From Clostridia bacterium (lineage in GTDB: Bacteria; Bacillota; Clostridia; Monoglobales; Monoglobaceae): a stretch of 64,000 nt of DNA. The DNA lies in assembly GCA_017546205.1 (NCBI GenBank), contig JAFYXJ010000019.1, positions 1 through 64,000 on the forward strand, written 5' to 3'. The notes under the pieces are model-generated. The model was not told the DNA's origin and ran no database searches. It saw nothing but the letters and a program-made list of their open reading frames with translations. The first letter of the stretch is position 1; the number at the start of each line of letters is the position of its first letter. A program made the translations under genes and the position numbers. Of this stretch, positions 25,380-34,518 are shown piece after piece.

Positions 25380-27414
25380 TAATTTACTTTCTTTGGGCAG
25401 ACGATATGTATTTCGATACACATTGGCTGTCGCGGTGGGCTTTTTGATATTCGGTCTGATTTCTTTTATCAGCGAATGGGTTACTGATGGTGAGGTTGCG
25501 ATTGCTGCAATCGTGGAGATTCTGGTGGCAATGGTAATTGGCGTGAGCAGTTTGTTTTTGTCTGCAAAACAACGCAAAATTATGGCAAACCAGTTGACGG
25601 ATTTTGCTTATTGTGTGGAGAGTACCACACGGGCGGCAGTACTTACATTTCCATCACCCTTGGTGGTGGTTTCGCTGGGCGGTGCTGTTCAGTGGCATAA
25701 CCGGAGCTTTGCTGAGATGTTTGGAAGAGAAAATTTGTATGAGGAATATATGCAGGATTTGTTTCCGGAAATTTCCTTTAACCGGTTTGTGGAAAGCGAT
25801 GATCCTACGCCGGAAGAATACGGGTACAAGGGCAAGACCTATCTGGTTTCCGGTGAGGTAGTGCGTACTGTACGGGGGGAATTGACTGAAACGCTGGTTG
25901 CACTTTATTTTACTGATGTTTCTGATGTTAAGGCGTGTCGGAAACAACTCTCCGATAAGAAAACCGTGGTATGCTCTCTGATGGTGGACAACTACGAAGA
26001 GGTGGTGAAAACCACCCCAAATGCTAATCACAGTGCATTGGTTGCCGAAATCGAACATTGTGTCAACGATTGGATGGAACAGGCGGAAGGTCTTAGCGTC
26101 CGGTATGAAAAAGACCGGTTTATGATTCTTTTTGAGGCGGCAAAATTCGAAACGCTTCTGGAACAAAAGATGGATATTCTTCGCCAGATTAAATTGATTG
26201 AAAAAGGAAACCGATTCCCGGTAACTTTGAGTATTGGCGTGGGTGCTGCAGGAGAAACCTTGCGTGAAAATCAGGAGCAGGCAACAGCAGCTCTGGATAT
26301 GGCGTTGGGAAGAGGCGGCGACCAGGCGGTAGTAAAAACTGAAAAAGGTTTTCAGTTCTATGGTGCCAAGAGTCGGGAACTGGAAAAGAGTACCCGGGTC
26401 AAAGCGAGAGTTATTGCCCATGCATTGCGTGACCTTGCGGACCAGGCATCCCGTGTTATTATCATGGGACATAAAAATGCGGACGCCGACAGTCTGGGAG
26501 CATCAGCAGGATTGTTCTGGGCACTTCGCAGCCGGAAGGTTGATGCCTATATCGCCGTTGACCGCAATCATAACAATGCACCGGCTTTGTTGGAAATGTT
26601 GCTGACCGGTGAGGAATATGCATCTCGCATTGTAGGGGAAGACAGAGCGCTTTCCCTGATTGACGGAAGAACGATGCTGATTGTTGTGGACACTCACCGA
26701 CCCAGCATGGTGGAATATCCTGAGCTGCTTCGGAATGTTGATGAGGTGGTTTTGATTGACCATCACAGACGCAGTGAGGAATTCATTGAGGATTCCGTGC
26801 TGACCTATCATGAGCCGTTTGCGTCGTCAGCCAGTGAAATGGTAACAGAAATTTTGCAGTACATGGTTCCGGGCAGAACGATGCATCTGAGTGAGGCAGA
26901 GGCACTTTACAGCGGTATTTATATTGACACTAAGGGATTTACATTCAAGACGGGAGTACGTACCTTTGAGACAGCATCGTACTTAAGAAAAATGAGTGTT
27001 GATCCGGTTAAGGTGAGACGATTGTTCCGTACCGATCTGGACATGTATATCTTGAAATCCAACATCATCAGCGGAGCAAAAATTTATCGGGATAATATCG
27101 CACTGGCAACATGTGTTGATATGGGTACCGATACCCGTCTTGTGACGGCACAGGCGGCGGATGAACTTTTGAATATCCAAGGGATTGAGGCGGCATTTGT
27201 GCTGGCTGAAATCGGTGGAAATATCAGTATCAGCGGACGGTCTTTGGATTCTGTCAATGTCCAAGTGATACTGGAAAAACTGGGCGGAGGCGGGCATATT
27301 ACCATTGCGGGCGCTCAGGTGAAAAATAACGGATTGGAGTTGGCAGAGATGCAATTAAAGGATGCCATTGATGAGGTTCTCTTTGATGAACTGCCGATTT
27401 TGAAACCCAGATGA
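25363..27414 (+). CDS. gdpP: Cyclic-di-AMP phosphodiesterase GdpP
   Basis: 683 aa. Degrades c-di-AMP, the second messenger for potassium and cell-wall balance. Order: two membrane helices (about residues 18-72), a PAS-like sensor domain, a degenerate GGDEF domain (around LSIGVGAAGETLREN), then the DHH domain and DHHA1. DHH motifs are GHKNADADSLG, VVDTHRPSM and IDHHRR; DHHA1 has GGGGHITIAGAQV. The ATG at 25363 follows AGGTGAGAACC; a longer upstream frame is rejected because it lies fully inside DUF2232. It is followed 14 bp later by rplI, the conserved Firmicutes order. Confidence 0.95.
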   Translation: MAKKNNNLLSLGRRYVFRYTLAVAVGFLIFGLISFISEWVTDGEVAIAAIVEILVAMVIGVSSLFLSAKQRKIMANQLTDFAYCVESTTRAAVLTFPSPLVVVSLGGAVQWHNRSFAEMFGRENLYEEYMQDLFPEISFNRFVESDDPTPEEYGYKGKTYLVSGEVVRTVRGELTETLVALYFTDVSDVKACRKQLSDKKTVVCSLMVDNYEEVVKTTPNANHSALVAEIEHCVNDWMEQAEGLSVRYEKDRFMILFEAAKFETLLEQKMDILRQIKLIEKGNRFPVTLSIGVGAAGETLRENQEQATAALDMALGRGGDQAVVKTEKGFQFYGAKSRELEKSTRVKARVIAHALRDLADQASRVIIMGHKNADADSLGASAGLFWALRSRKVDAYIAVDRNHNNAPALLEMLLTGEEYASRIVGEDRALSLIDGRTMLIVVDTHRPSMVEYPELLRNVDEVVLIDHHRRSEEFIEDSVLTYHEPFASSASEMVTEILQYMVPGRTMHLSEAEALYSGIYIDTKGFTFKTGVRTFETASYLRKMSVDPVKVRRLFRTDLDMYILKSNIISGAKIYRDNIALATCVDMGTDTRLVTAQAADELLNIQGIEAAFVLAEIGGNISISGRSLDSVNVQVILEKLGGGGHITIAGAQVKNNGLELAEMQLKDAIDEVLFDELPILKPR

Positions 27415-27428
27415 AAGGATGACGAAAC

Positions 27429-27875
27429 ATGAAAGTAATTTTAACGCAGGATGTAAAATCACAGGGTAAAAAAGGTGATTTGATTGATGTCAGCGATGGA
27501 TATGCAAACAACTTTTTGCTCCCTAAGGGATTGGCAAAGCCGGCAACCAAGCAGGCAATGAATGAACTGGAAGGCAAAAAGGGTGCAGAACAGTATCATC
27601 GCAATCAAGAGGAACTGAAAGCGACCAAGATTGCAGAACGATTGAAAGAAGTGACAGTAAAACTGTCTGCCAAAGCAGGAAAAGAAGGAAAATTGTTTGG
27701 ATCCATCACGTCCAAAGATGTGGCACAGGCTTTGAAAGAACAGCATAATATTGATGTGGATAAGCGGAAAATTGATTTGCCGGATGGCATCAAAAACTGC
27801 GGAATCCGTGAGGTGCAGGTAACGCTGTACCCCAAAATTGTGGGAACCTTTAAGGTAGAGGTAACCGAAGCGTAA
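27429..27875 (+). CDS. rplI: 50S ribosomal protein L9
   Basis: 148 aa, full length. N-terminal rRNA-binding domain with the signature GKKGDLIDVSDGYANNFLLPKGLA, a long linking helix (EGKKGAEQYHRNQEELKATKIAE) and the C-terminal domain (GKLFGSITSKDVAQAL...LPDGIKNCGIREVQVTLYP). It sits at the base of the L1 stalk. The start is preceded by GAAAGGATGACGAAAC. Located between gdpP and dnaB as in most Firmicutes. Confidence 0.96.
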   Translation: MKVILTQDVKSQGKKGDLIDVSDGYANNFLLPKGLAKPATKQAMNELEGKKGAEQYHRNQEELKATKIAERLKEVTVKLSAKAGKEGKLFGSITSKDVAQALKEQHNIDVDKRKIDLPDGIKNCGIREVQVTLYPKIVGTFKVEVTEA

Positions 27876-27906
27876 ATCATTGTTACCTGAAAAGTAGGTG
27901 AAAAAC

Positions 27907-29265
27907 ATGAATGAACCAATCACACAACAGACGGAGCAACTAAACGATATGGCGATGCCTTTCAGCAATGAGGCAGAACAATCGGTGCTGGGTGCTATGT
28001 ATCTGGACCGCAACAGCATCCCGGACGTACTGGGCTTGGTGCGAAGTGAAGATTTTTATATCAGCCGGCATCGGGAATTGTTTGAGGCGATTGTGGAACT
28101 TTACAATACCGGAAAACCCATTGATTTGGTTACCCTGAAAGAGCATTTGACACTCAGAGGGACGCTGGAATCTATTGGGGGCATTTCCTTTGTGGTAGAG
28201 GTGGCTAATCTGGTGCCGTCGACAGAAAGCGTTGGCTTCTATGCTGCCATCGTTCGGGATAAAGCCGTTCAGCGGCGTATGATTCGTATGGCAGATGAGC
28301 TTCGGGGAAAGTGTTACCGCGGAGATGAGGAGACCGATGATATACTGGCATCGGCTCAGCAGTCGATTATTGAAATTTCTCAAGACCGTAGCACCCGTGG
28401 ACTGGTGCATATTGGTCGGTATCTGGATGAGGGTGTGGACAAACTGGAACGGCTGTCCAAGAAAAGCGACAACGTTACCGGTATCCCTACGGGATTTCAT
28501 GATATTGACCGGAGAACATCGGGATTGCATGCGGCGGAGTTGATTATTCTGGCGGCACGTCCTGCTATGGGTAAAACCAGTCTGGCGTTGAACATTGCCC
28601 AAAATGTGGCAGTAAAGGCAAAGAAAAACGTTGCCGTGTTCAGTCTGGAGATGCCCGGCGTTCAGGTGGCAAATCGTATGCTCAGTAGCGAGGCAAGACT
28701 GAGTGCCGAGAAGATAAAAAAAGGCGAGATTAAGGACGATGAATGGAGCAAAATCGGTTCGGCGCTGGCAGTGCTGGCGCAGGCAGGTATTTATGTGGAT
28801 GATACCTCCAGCATCACGGTCAGCGAAATTGGTGCCAGATGCCGGAAACTGATGCTGGAGAAAGGCCTTGACCTTGTGGTGATTGACTATCTGCAGTTAA
28901 TCACCGGAGGTGGACGGGGAATGAACCGACAACAGGAGATTACCGAAATTTCTCGTAATTTGAAAATTCTTGCCAATGATTTGAATATTCCCGTGATTGC
29001 TCTTTCTCAGCTAAGCCGTGCATCTGATAAGGAAAAGCGTGAGCCGGTGTTGAGTGACCTCCGTGATTCCGGTGCTATTGAGCAGGATGCGGATATGGTT
29101 ATGTTTTTACATCGAGAAGGGTACTATCATGAAGATGCGGAAGAACCCAATAAGGCAAAATGTAGTTTTGCCAAGCACAGAAACGGTGAGGTAGGATATG
29201 AATACCTGACCTGGTTGGGAGAATATACCATGTTTGCAGACTGGAGCGGCGACCATGCAAAATGA
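27907..29265 (+). CDS. dnaB: Replicative DNA helicase DnaB/DnaC
   Basis: 452 aa. Hexameric 5'-3' helicase at the replication fork. N-terminal DnaG-interacting domain starts at MPFSNEAEQSVLGAMYLD; the RecA-like domain begins near residue 190 (TGIPTGFHDIDRRTSGLHA). Walker A is AARPAMGKTSLAL; Walker B is LVVIDYLQL; SQLSRASDKEKREPVLSDLRDSGAIEQDAD is the conserved arginine-finger region. The ATG at 27907 follows AGTAGGTG; a GTG nine bases upstream is part of that site. The end overlaps tilS by 11 bp. Confidence 0.96.
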   Translation: MNEPITQQTEQLNDMAMPFSNEAEQSVLGAMYLDRNSIPDVLGLVRSEDFYISRHRELFEAIVELYNTGKPIDLVTLKEHLTLRGTLESIGGISFVVEVANLVPSTESVGFYAAIVRDKAVQRRMIRMADELRGKCYRGDEETDDILASAQQSIIEISQDRSTRGLVHIGRYLDEGVDKLERLSKKSDNVTGIPTGFHDIDRRTSGLHAAELIILAARPAMGKTSLALNIAQNVAVKAKKNVAVFSLEMPGVQVANRMLSSEARLSAEKIKKGEIKDDEWSKIGSALAVLAQAGIYVDDTSSITVSEIGARCRKLMLEKGLDLVVIDYLQLITGGGRGMNRQQEITEISRNLKILANDLNIPVIALSQLSRASDKEKREPVLSDLRDSGAIEQDADMVMFLHREGYYHEDAEEPNKAKCSFAKHRNGEVGYEYLTWLGEYTMFADWSGDHAK

Positions 29266-30652
29266 TACCATCAAGGTACTGGATACCTTGCGGAAAACCA
29301 TTGCAAAATATCAGATGTTGTCCCCGAATGAAACGGTGCTTGTGGCGGTTTCGGGGGGAGCAGATTCAGTTTGTCTGCTCCATGGACTGAAAACCATCGG
29401 AAAAGAATGGAACCTACAGATTGTGGCGGCACATCTGAATCATAAAATCCGCGGTAAAGAAGCGGAGCGGGATGCAGAATTTGTCCGGAAACTTTGTAGA
29501 GCATGGCGGATTCCCTGCTATCAGAAAACGGTGGATGTACCTGCCCTTGCACTGGAAATGGATGTTTCCGAGGAAACGGCAGGCAGAATTGCCCGATATC
29601 AGTTTTTTCATGAATTGACAGAGGAAAAGAAAATCAACCGGATTGCCACCGCCCATAATCAGGACGATCAGGCGGAAACCGTATTGATGCGAATGATAAG
29701 GGGAAGCGGGATAGAAGGTCTTTCCGGAATTCGGTATGTGAGAGCAGATGGCGTTATTCGGCCGTTACTGGATGTATCCAGAACAGAAATTGAGGGATAT
29801 CTGAAAGAGAACGCCATTGATTTTGTGACAGACAGTACCAATGAAAGTGATGCTTATACCAGAAACAAAATTCGACACGGCTTGTTGCCAATGCTGAAAG
29901 AGGAGTTTAATCCGAATATTGTCAGTGCTCTTTCTGCCATGGCACAGAACATGGCGGAAGACAGCGATTTCATAAAAGGCTATACCAGACGGTTGTATCA
30001 AAGAATCAATAGTCCGTTGCCGGCAAAAAAACCGGTGGTTCTGGATATTGAGACTATGCGTCTTGTAGAGCCGGGGATCCGGACAAGATTACTTCTTTAT
30101 GCAGTACAGGATGCCATGGGAAAATCCTATCGGTTGGAACACTGCCATACCGAAGCGGTGCTTTCCCTTTTGGATAAAGAAACTGGTGCAACGGTACATC
30201 TTCCCGGCGGTCTTTCTGCTGTGGTTCGCTACGGATGGCTGGCTTTTGAAACAGGTCGGGAAGAAATCTCTCCGTTTGCAAGTGACATCCAATATGAGGT
30301 GGAACTTGGGAGAGTGTATGATTTGGAGGGGATTTCGGTCAGCGTATCGTTGAAAGAGATGCCGGTTTCAAAGCAAGAGGGACAGTCGGTATTGGATTAT
30401 GACAAGGTAAAAGATTTTCCCCTTGTGATTCGTACCCGCCGTAAGGGAGACCGGATTGCGGTGTTCCGTGATGGCAGAGAACGAAAATTGAAGGATTTTT
30501 TGATTGATTTGAAAGTGCCGGTTTCCAAACGTGATGACATTCCCCTTTTGTGTAGCGGGGATAAAGTGCTTGCTGTGGTTGGTTATCGTGTTGCAGAACC
30601 ATACAAAACGGATAAAAATACAAAGAGAGGACTGGTGATTCAGCATGGCTGA
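29255..30652 (+). CDS. tilS: tRNA(Ile)-lysidine synthase
   Basis: 465 aa. Converts C34 of tRNA-Ile(CAU) to lysidine so that it reads AUA rather than AUG. The PP-loop SGGADSVCLLHGL starts near residue 31 after VLVAVSG. IVAAHLNHKIRG, HNQDDQAETVLMRMIRGSG and DVSRTEIEGYL are family blocks. The C-terminal TilS-C domain (IRTRRKGDRIAVF...KLKDFLIDLKVP) is present. It starts within dnaB (11-bp overlap) after a GGAG site, and its own stop overlaps hpt by 8 bp. Translation of the three is probably coupled. Confidence 0.95.
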   Translation: MQNDTIKVLDTLRKTIAKYQMLSPNETVLVAVSGGADSVCLLHGLKTIGKEWNLQIVAAHLNHKIRGKEAERDAEFVRKLCRAWRIPCYQKTVDVPALALEMDVSEETAGRIARYQFFHELTEEKKINRIATAHNQDDQAETVLMRMIRGSGIEGLSGIRYVRADGVIRPLLDVSRTEIEGYLKENAIDFVTDSTNESDAYTRNKIRHGLLPMLKEEFNPNIVSALSAMAQNMAEDSDFIKGYTRRLYQRINSPLPAKKPVVLDIETMRLVEPGIRTRLLLYAVQDAMGKSYRLEHCHTEAVLSLLDKETGATVHLPGGLSAVVRYGWLAFETGREEISPFASDIQYEVELGRVYDLEGISVSVSLKEMPVSKQEGQSVLDYDKVKDFPLVIRTRRKGDRIAVFRDGRERKLKDFLIDLKVPVSKRDDIPLLCSGDKVLAVVGYRVAEPYKTDKNTKRGLVIQHG

Positions 30653-31175
30653 ACAGAGAAAAGTCGGAGAAATTTTATTGACAGAGGAAGAAATCCGTGT
30701 AAAAGTTACGGAATTGGCAGATAAAATCAATGCCGACTATAAGGGCGGAAACCTGTTGGTCATTGGTATCCTGAAAGGATGCTTTGTGTTTGTCAGCGAT
30801 TTGGTTCGTAAATTACAAGGCGATATTCAGGTGCAGTTTATGCAGATATCCAGTTACGGAGACGGCACCGTCAGTTCCGGGAAAATTAAGATCAAAAAAG
30901 ATTTGGATGTGGATATTGCAGGAAAGAATGTCCTGATTGCAGAAGATATCATCGATTCCGGCAATACTCTAAGTCAGTTGGTTTCTATACTTCAGGAACG
31001 GAACCCGAAGTCGATTAAGGTTTGCACCTTGCTCAGCAAACCGTCACGGCGTCAGGTTGCTTTTGAAGCAGATTATACCGGATTTGAAATTCCGGACGAA
31101 TTTATCGTAGGCTACGGTCTGGATTGCGGGGAATCGTTCCGGCAACTCCCTTACATAGCAGTTATAGAAGATTAA
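30645..31175 (+). CDS. hpt: Hypoxanthine phosphoribosyltransferase
   Basis: 176 aa. Purine salvage enzyme forming IMP/GMP from hypoxanthine/guanine and PRPP. The PRPP loop VLIAEDIIDSGNTLSQL is near residue 90; LLVIGILKGCFVFVSDLVR and FMQISSYGDGTVSSG are conserved blocks, and EADYTGFEIPDEFIVGYGLD lies in the C-terminal hood. The tilS-hpt order is the common Firmicutes arrangement (often followed by ftsH, which is not present here). Confidence 0.95.
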   Translation: MAEQRKVGEILLTEEEIRVKVTELADKINADYKGGNLLVIGILKGCFVFVSDLVRKLQGDIQVQFMQISSYGDGTVSSGKIKIKKDLDVDIAGKNVLIAEDIIDSGNTLSQLVSILQERNPKSIKVCTLLSKPSRRQVAFEADYTGFEIPDEFIVGYGLDCGESFRQLPYIAVIED

Positions 31176-31188
31176 GGAGAATAGAAAA

Positions 31189-32388
31189 ATGGAGAACATA
31201 CAAGCAAAATTTTCTGATAAAGTAAAGCATCTGGAGGCTTCTGCCATCCGTGAAATTTTCAAGTTGTTGGCAAAGCCGGGAATTATTTCCTTTGCAGGCG
31301 GTGCACCGGACCCCAAACTCTTTCCCAAAAAGGAATTGAGTGAGATTGCGGCAGATATCCTGCTGAATCAAGGCGAGGTTGCGTTGCAGTACGGAGTAAC
31401 CGAGGGGTATGCACCTTTGCGGAATTGGGTGATTGACCGCCTGACCAAGCAGGGAATTATTACCGAGAAGGATTCTACCATTATTGTCAGCGGTGGACAG
31501 CAGGGCATCGATCTTGCGGCAAAATCTTTACTGAATCCCGGCGACGGCGTTATCTGTGAAGAACCCAGTTTTATCGGTGGATTGAATTCCTTCCGTGTAA
31601 ACAATGCCGAACTTTACGGGGTAAAGGTAGAAAGTGACGGTATTGATACCGAAGCACTGGAAAATCTTTTGAAAGAACACAGCAATATTAAGATTCTCTA
31701 TACCATTGCAACGTTCCAGAATCCGTCCGGTATTACTATGTCGCTGGAAAAGAGAAAGAAGATTCTGGAACTGGCGGAAACCTATGATTTCATGATTTTT
31801 GAGGACAACCCTTATGGTGAACTCCGGTTTGCAGGAGAAGATGTTCCTACTATGAAATCCATGGATAAAAACGGCAGAGTGGTATACTTTGGATCCTTCT
31901 CTAAGATTCTGTCTCCGGGTTTGCGTCTTGGATTTGTCAGCTGTGATCCCGCATTGATGGAGCGGATGATTATCTGCAAACAGGTGGAAGATGTGCACAC
32001 CAATGTACTTTCCCAGATGGTTGCCTATGAGTTCGTTACCCGATATGACATTGATGCCCATATTGCAAAACTACGTCAGGTGTACGGTGAAAAATGCCGG
32101 CTGATGATGGAAATGATGGATAAATATTTCCCTGCGTGTGTGACGCATACATGTCCCGAGGGTGGTTTGTTCCTTTTCTGTACCATGCCGGAACAGTATG
32201 ACGCCAAGGCGGTTATGCAAAAGGCTCTGGAAAAAGGTGTGGCGTTTGTGCCTGGCGCGACTACCATGATTGATGACAAAAAGACTTACAGCACCTTCCG
32301 TATGAATTATTCCACCGCATCCAAAGAGGATATTGAACGGGGTGTTCAGGCATTGGGTGATGTATTGAAAGAAGTGGTAGGTGAATAA
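31189..32388 (+). CDS. PLP-dependent aminotransferase, class I/II (2-aminoadipate/MocR-like)
   Basis: 399 aa. Fold-type I aminotransferase. FSDKVKHLEASAIREIFKLLAKPGIISFAGGAPDPKLFP is typical of the LysN/aromatic aminotransferase branch. The predicted PLP lysine lies in FGSFSKILSPGLRLGF; DNPYGELRFAG and the C-terminal arginine region FRMNYSTASKEDIERGV are also present. No GntR-type DNA-binding domain is fused, so it is an enzyme rather than a MocR regulator. The amino donor cannot be fixed. RBS AAGGAG at 31174. Its stop is 1 bp before the trpS start. Confidence 0.85.
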   Translation: MENIQAKFSDKVKHLEASAIREIFKLLAKPGIISFAGGAPDPKLFPKKELSEIAADILLNQGEVALQYGVTEGYAPLRNWVIDRLTKQGIITEKDSTIIVSGGQQGIDLAAKSLLNPGDGVICEEPSFIGGLNSFRVNNAELYGVKVESDGIDTEALENLLKEHSNIKILYTIATFQNPSGITMSLEKRKKILELAETYDFMIFEDNPYGELRFAGEDVPTMKSMDKNGRVVYFGSFSKILSPGLRLGFVSCDPALMERMIICKQVEDVHTNVLSQMVAYEFVTRYDIDAHIAKLRQVYGEKCRLMMEMMDKYFPACVTHTCPEGGLFLFCTMPEQYDAKAVMQKALEKGVAFVPGATTMIDDKKTYSTFRMNYSTASKEDIERGVQALGDVLKEVVGE

Positions 32389-32389
32389 T

Positions 32390-33391
32390 ATGGATGAAAA
32401 GAAAAGAATTTTAAGCGGTATTCAACCCTCTGGTGCATTGACGTTGGGAAACTATGTAGGTGCGCTCAGAAACTGGGTGGAACTGCAGAAAAGCGATGAA
32501 TACGATTGCTATTTTATGTTGGCAGATATGCACACGATTACGGTACGGCAGCTTGCCAAGGATTTTCGGAAAAATGCTATAGACTTGCTGGCTCTGTTTT
32601 TAGCTTGCGGACTGGATCCGGAAAAAAGCCCTATTTTCTTTCAGTCTCATGTTCCCGCCCATGCACAATTGGGTTGGGTGCTGACCTGTAATACCTATAT
32701 GGGCGAAATTTCCCGCATGTCCCAGTTAAAGGACAAGTCTCAGAAACATGAGGGAAATATCTATGCAGGACTTTTCACATATCCGTCCTTGATGGCGGCA
32801 GACATTCTGCTTTATCAGGCAGATTTGGTTCCGGTAGGCGCTGACCAGAATCAGCATCTGGAACTGACAAGAGATTTGGCAAATCGATTCAACAACGCAT
32901 ATAGCGAAACTTTTAAGGTTCCTGAGGGATACATTCCTAAAATCGGAGCAAGGGTTATGAGTTTGCAGGACCCCACCCAGAAAATGTCCAAGTCCGACCC
33001 CAATGAAAATAGCTATATCTTGATGCTGGATTCCCCCGATGCAGTGGTTCGTAAAATTAAGCGTGCGGTCACCGATTCCGGTTCCGAAGTGAAACGGGGC
33101 GAGGGAAAAGAAGGGGTAGAAAACCTGATGAGTATTTACTGTGCTGTCAGCGGAAAAACCATGGAAGAAACCGAAGCTGAGTTTTTGGGTAAAGGTTACG
33201 GCGATTTCAAGACGGCTGTGGCAGAAGCGGTTGTGGAGACTCTCAAACCCATTCAGGCGCGCTACAATGAACTGATGGCAAATAAAGATTATCTGGAACA
33301 GGTTTACAGAAACGGAGCAGAAGTTGCCTCCCGTACAGCAATGAAAACCCTTTCTAAGGTATATCGAAAGGTTGGCTTTATTCAGCCGTAA
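32390..33391 (+). CDS. trpS: Tryptophanyl-tRNA synthetase
   Basis: 333 aa. Class I synthetase. The HIGH-equivalent is in SGIQPSGALTLGNYVGAL (near residue 10), and the second ATP motif is KMSKSDP. GADQNQHLELTRDLANRFN is the conserved tryptophan/tRNA segment. The ATG at 32390 follows GGTAGGTGAATA; a GTG at 32381 would add three residues. It starts directly after the aminotransferase stop, so it is transcribed with it. A T-box leader is absent, at least right here. Confidence 0.95.
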   Translation: MDEKKRILSGIQPSGALTLGNYVGALRNWVELQKSDEYDCYFMLADMHTITVRQLAKDFRKNAIDLLALFLACGLDPEKSPIFFQSHVPAHAQLGWVLTCNTYMGEISRMSQLKDKSQKHEGNIYAGLFTYPSLMAADILLYQADLVPVGADQNQHLELTRDLANRFNNAYSETFKVPEGYIPKIGARVMSLQDPTQKMSKSDPNENSYILMLDSPDAVVRKIKRAVTDSGSEVKRGEGKEGVENLMSIYCAVSGKTMEETEAEFLGKGYGDFKTAVAEAVVETLKPIQARYNELMANKDYLEQVYRNGAEVASRTAMKTLSKVYRKVGFIQP

Positions 33392-33423
33392 TATTTTACA
33401 AAGCCTGAGAGGAGGAACCACAT

Positions 33424-34518
33424 ATGGTCTCAAACAATAATCTTTATGTCCTGTTATCGTTGATGGTTGCGTTTTTGATTTCTTTTGCGGCAACGCCTGC
33501 GGTGATTTCTTTGGCACATAAAATCAACGCAATCGATGTTCCGAAAGATAACAGGCGGGTGCATAAAAAACCCATCCCGTTGATTGGCGGGCTTGCGATT
33601 TTCTACGGATTTGTGGTCAGCGTTATTTGTTTTGCTACTATGGACCACGCAACGATGGGAATTCTTCTGGGTTCTTTGGTTGTGGTGACGGCGGGTATCA
33701 TTGATGATATGTCTGACATGAAAGCAACTGTGAAACTCTTGTTCCAGATTGCCGCAGCTGCTATTGTGGTTTATTCCGGTGTGCGAATCGAACATTTTGC
33801 CAACCCCTTTTATGGTTGGTTTGGCCCGGAGTATCTGGTGATGGATTACTGGTTTTCTGTTGCTGTTACTATCATTTGGATTGTCGGTGTTTGCAATGCG
33901 GTCAACCTGATTGACGGTCTTGACGGCCTTGCAGTAGGTGTTTCTTCGATTGCGTCCATGTCATTGCTGGCACTGACCATCATCAGCAACAGCCCCAATG
34001 TCGCCATTCTTACTGCGGCTGTTGCCGGCGCAGGATTTGGATTTTTGCCGTATAACTTCAATCCGGCAAAAATTTTTATGGGAGACACCGGTGCACTCTT
34101 TTTAGGTTTTATTCTGGCATGTATTTCGGTAGAAGGTTTCTTGAAACTGTCTGCCATTATATCGTTTGCGGTTCCTCTTCTGGTACTGGGACTTCCTATT
34201 TTTGATACGGTGTTTGCGATTTTCCGCCGCATTCTTACCGGGCGATCCCCTATGTCGCCGGACAGAGGACATCTGCATCACAGACTTTTGGATATGGGAT
34301 TTTCTCAACGGCAAACCGTTGCAATTTTGTATACCATGACAGCAGCACTTTGCTTGACCGCGGTTGTCATTTCGATTAAGGGGTATTTGCGCGGCATGTT
34401 GTTGATTCTCTCAATCTTTGCAATTATTTTGCTGTCTTTAAGATTCATGGGTGAATTGAAAGACCCGTCATCCCATACCGATTATTTAATGGAGGAAGAA
34501 AAGCATGAACAAGATTAA
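33424..34518 (+). CDS. Undecaprenyl-phosphate GlcNAc-1-phosphate transferase (WecA/TagO type)
   Basis: 364 aa, about 11 membrane helices. Transfers GlcNAc-1-P to undecaprenyl phosphate, starting teichoic-acid or other surface-glycan synthesis. Motifs: GIIDDMSDMKATVKLLFQ (DDxxD-type), NAVNLIDGLDGLAVGV, FMGDTGALFLGF and GHLHHRLLDMGFSQRQ. These match WecA/TagO rather than MraY (no MraY N-terminal signature). The ATG at 33424 follows GAGGAGGAACC. It overlaps wecB by 14 bp, and UDP-GlcNAc is a substrate of both, so the pair serves one surface-polymer pathway. Confidence 0.9.
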   Translation: MVSNNNLYVLLSLMVAFLISFAATPAVISLAHKINAIDVPKDNRRVHKKPIPLIGGLAIFYGFVVSVICFATMDHATMGILLGSLVVVTAGIIDDMSDMKATVKLLFQIAAAAIVVYSGVRIEHFANPFYGWFGPEYLVMDYWFSVAVTIIWIVGVCNAVNLIDGLDGLAVGVSSIASMSLLALTIISNSPNVAILTAAVAGAGFGFLPYNFNPAKIFMGDTGALFLGFILACISVEGFLKLSAIISFAVPLLVLGLPIFDTVFAIFRRILTGRSPMSPDRGHLHHRLLDMGFSQRQTVAILYTMTAALCLTAVVISIKGYLRGMLLILSIFAIILLSLRFMGELKDPSSHTDYLMEEEKHEQD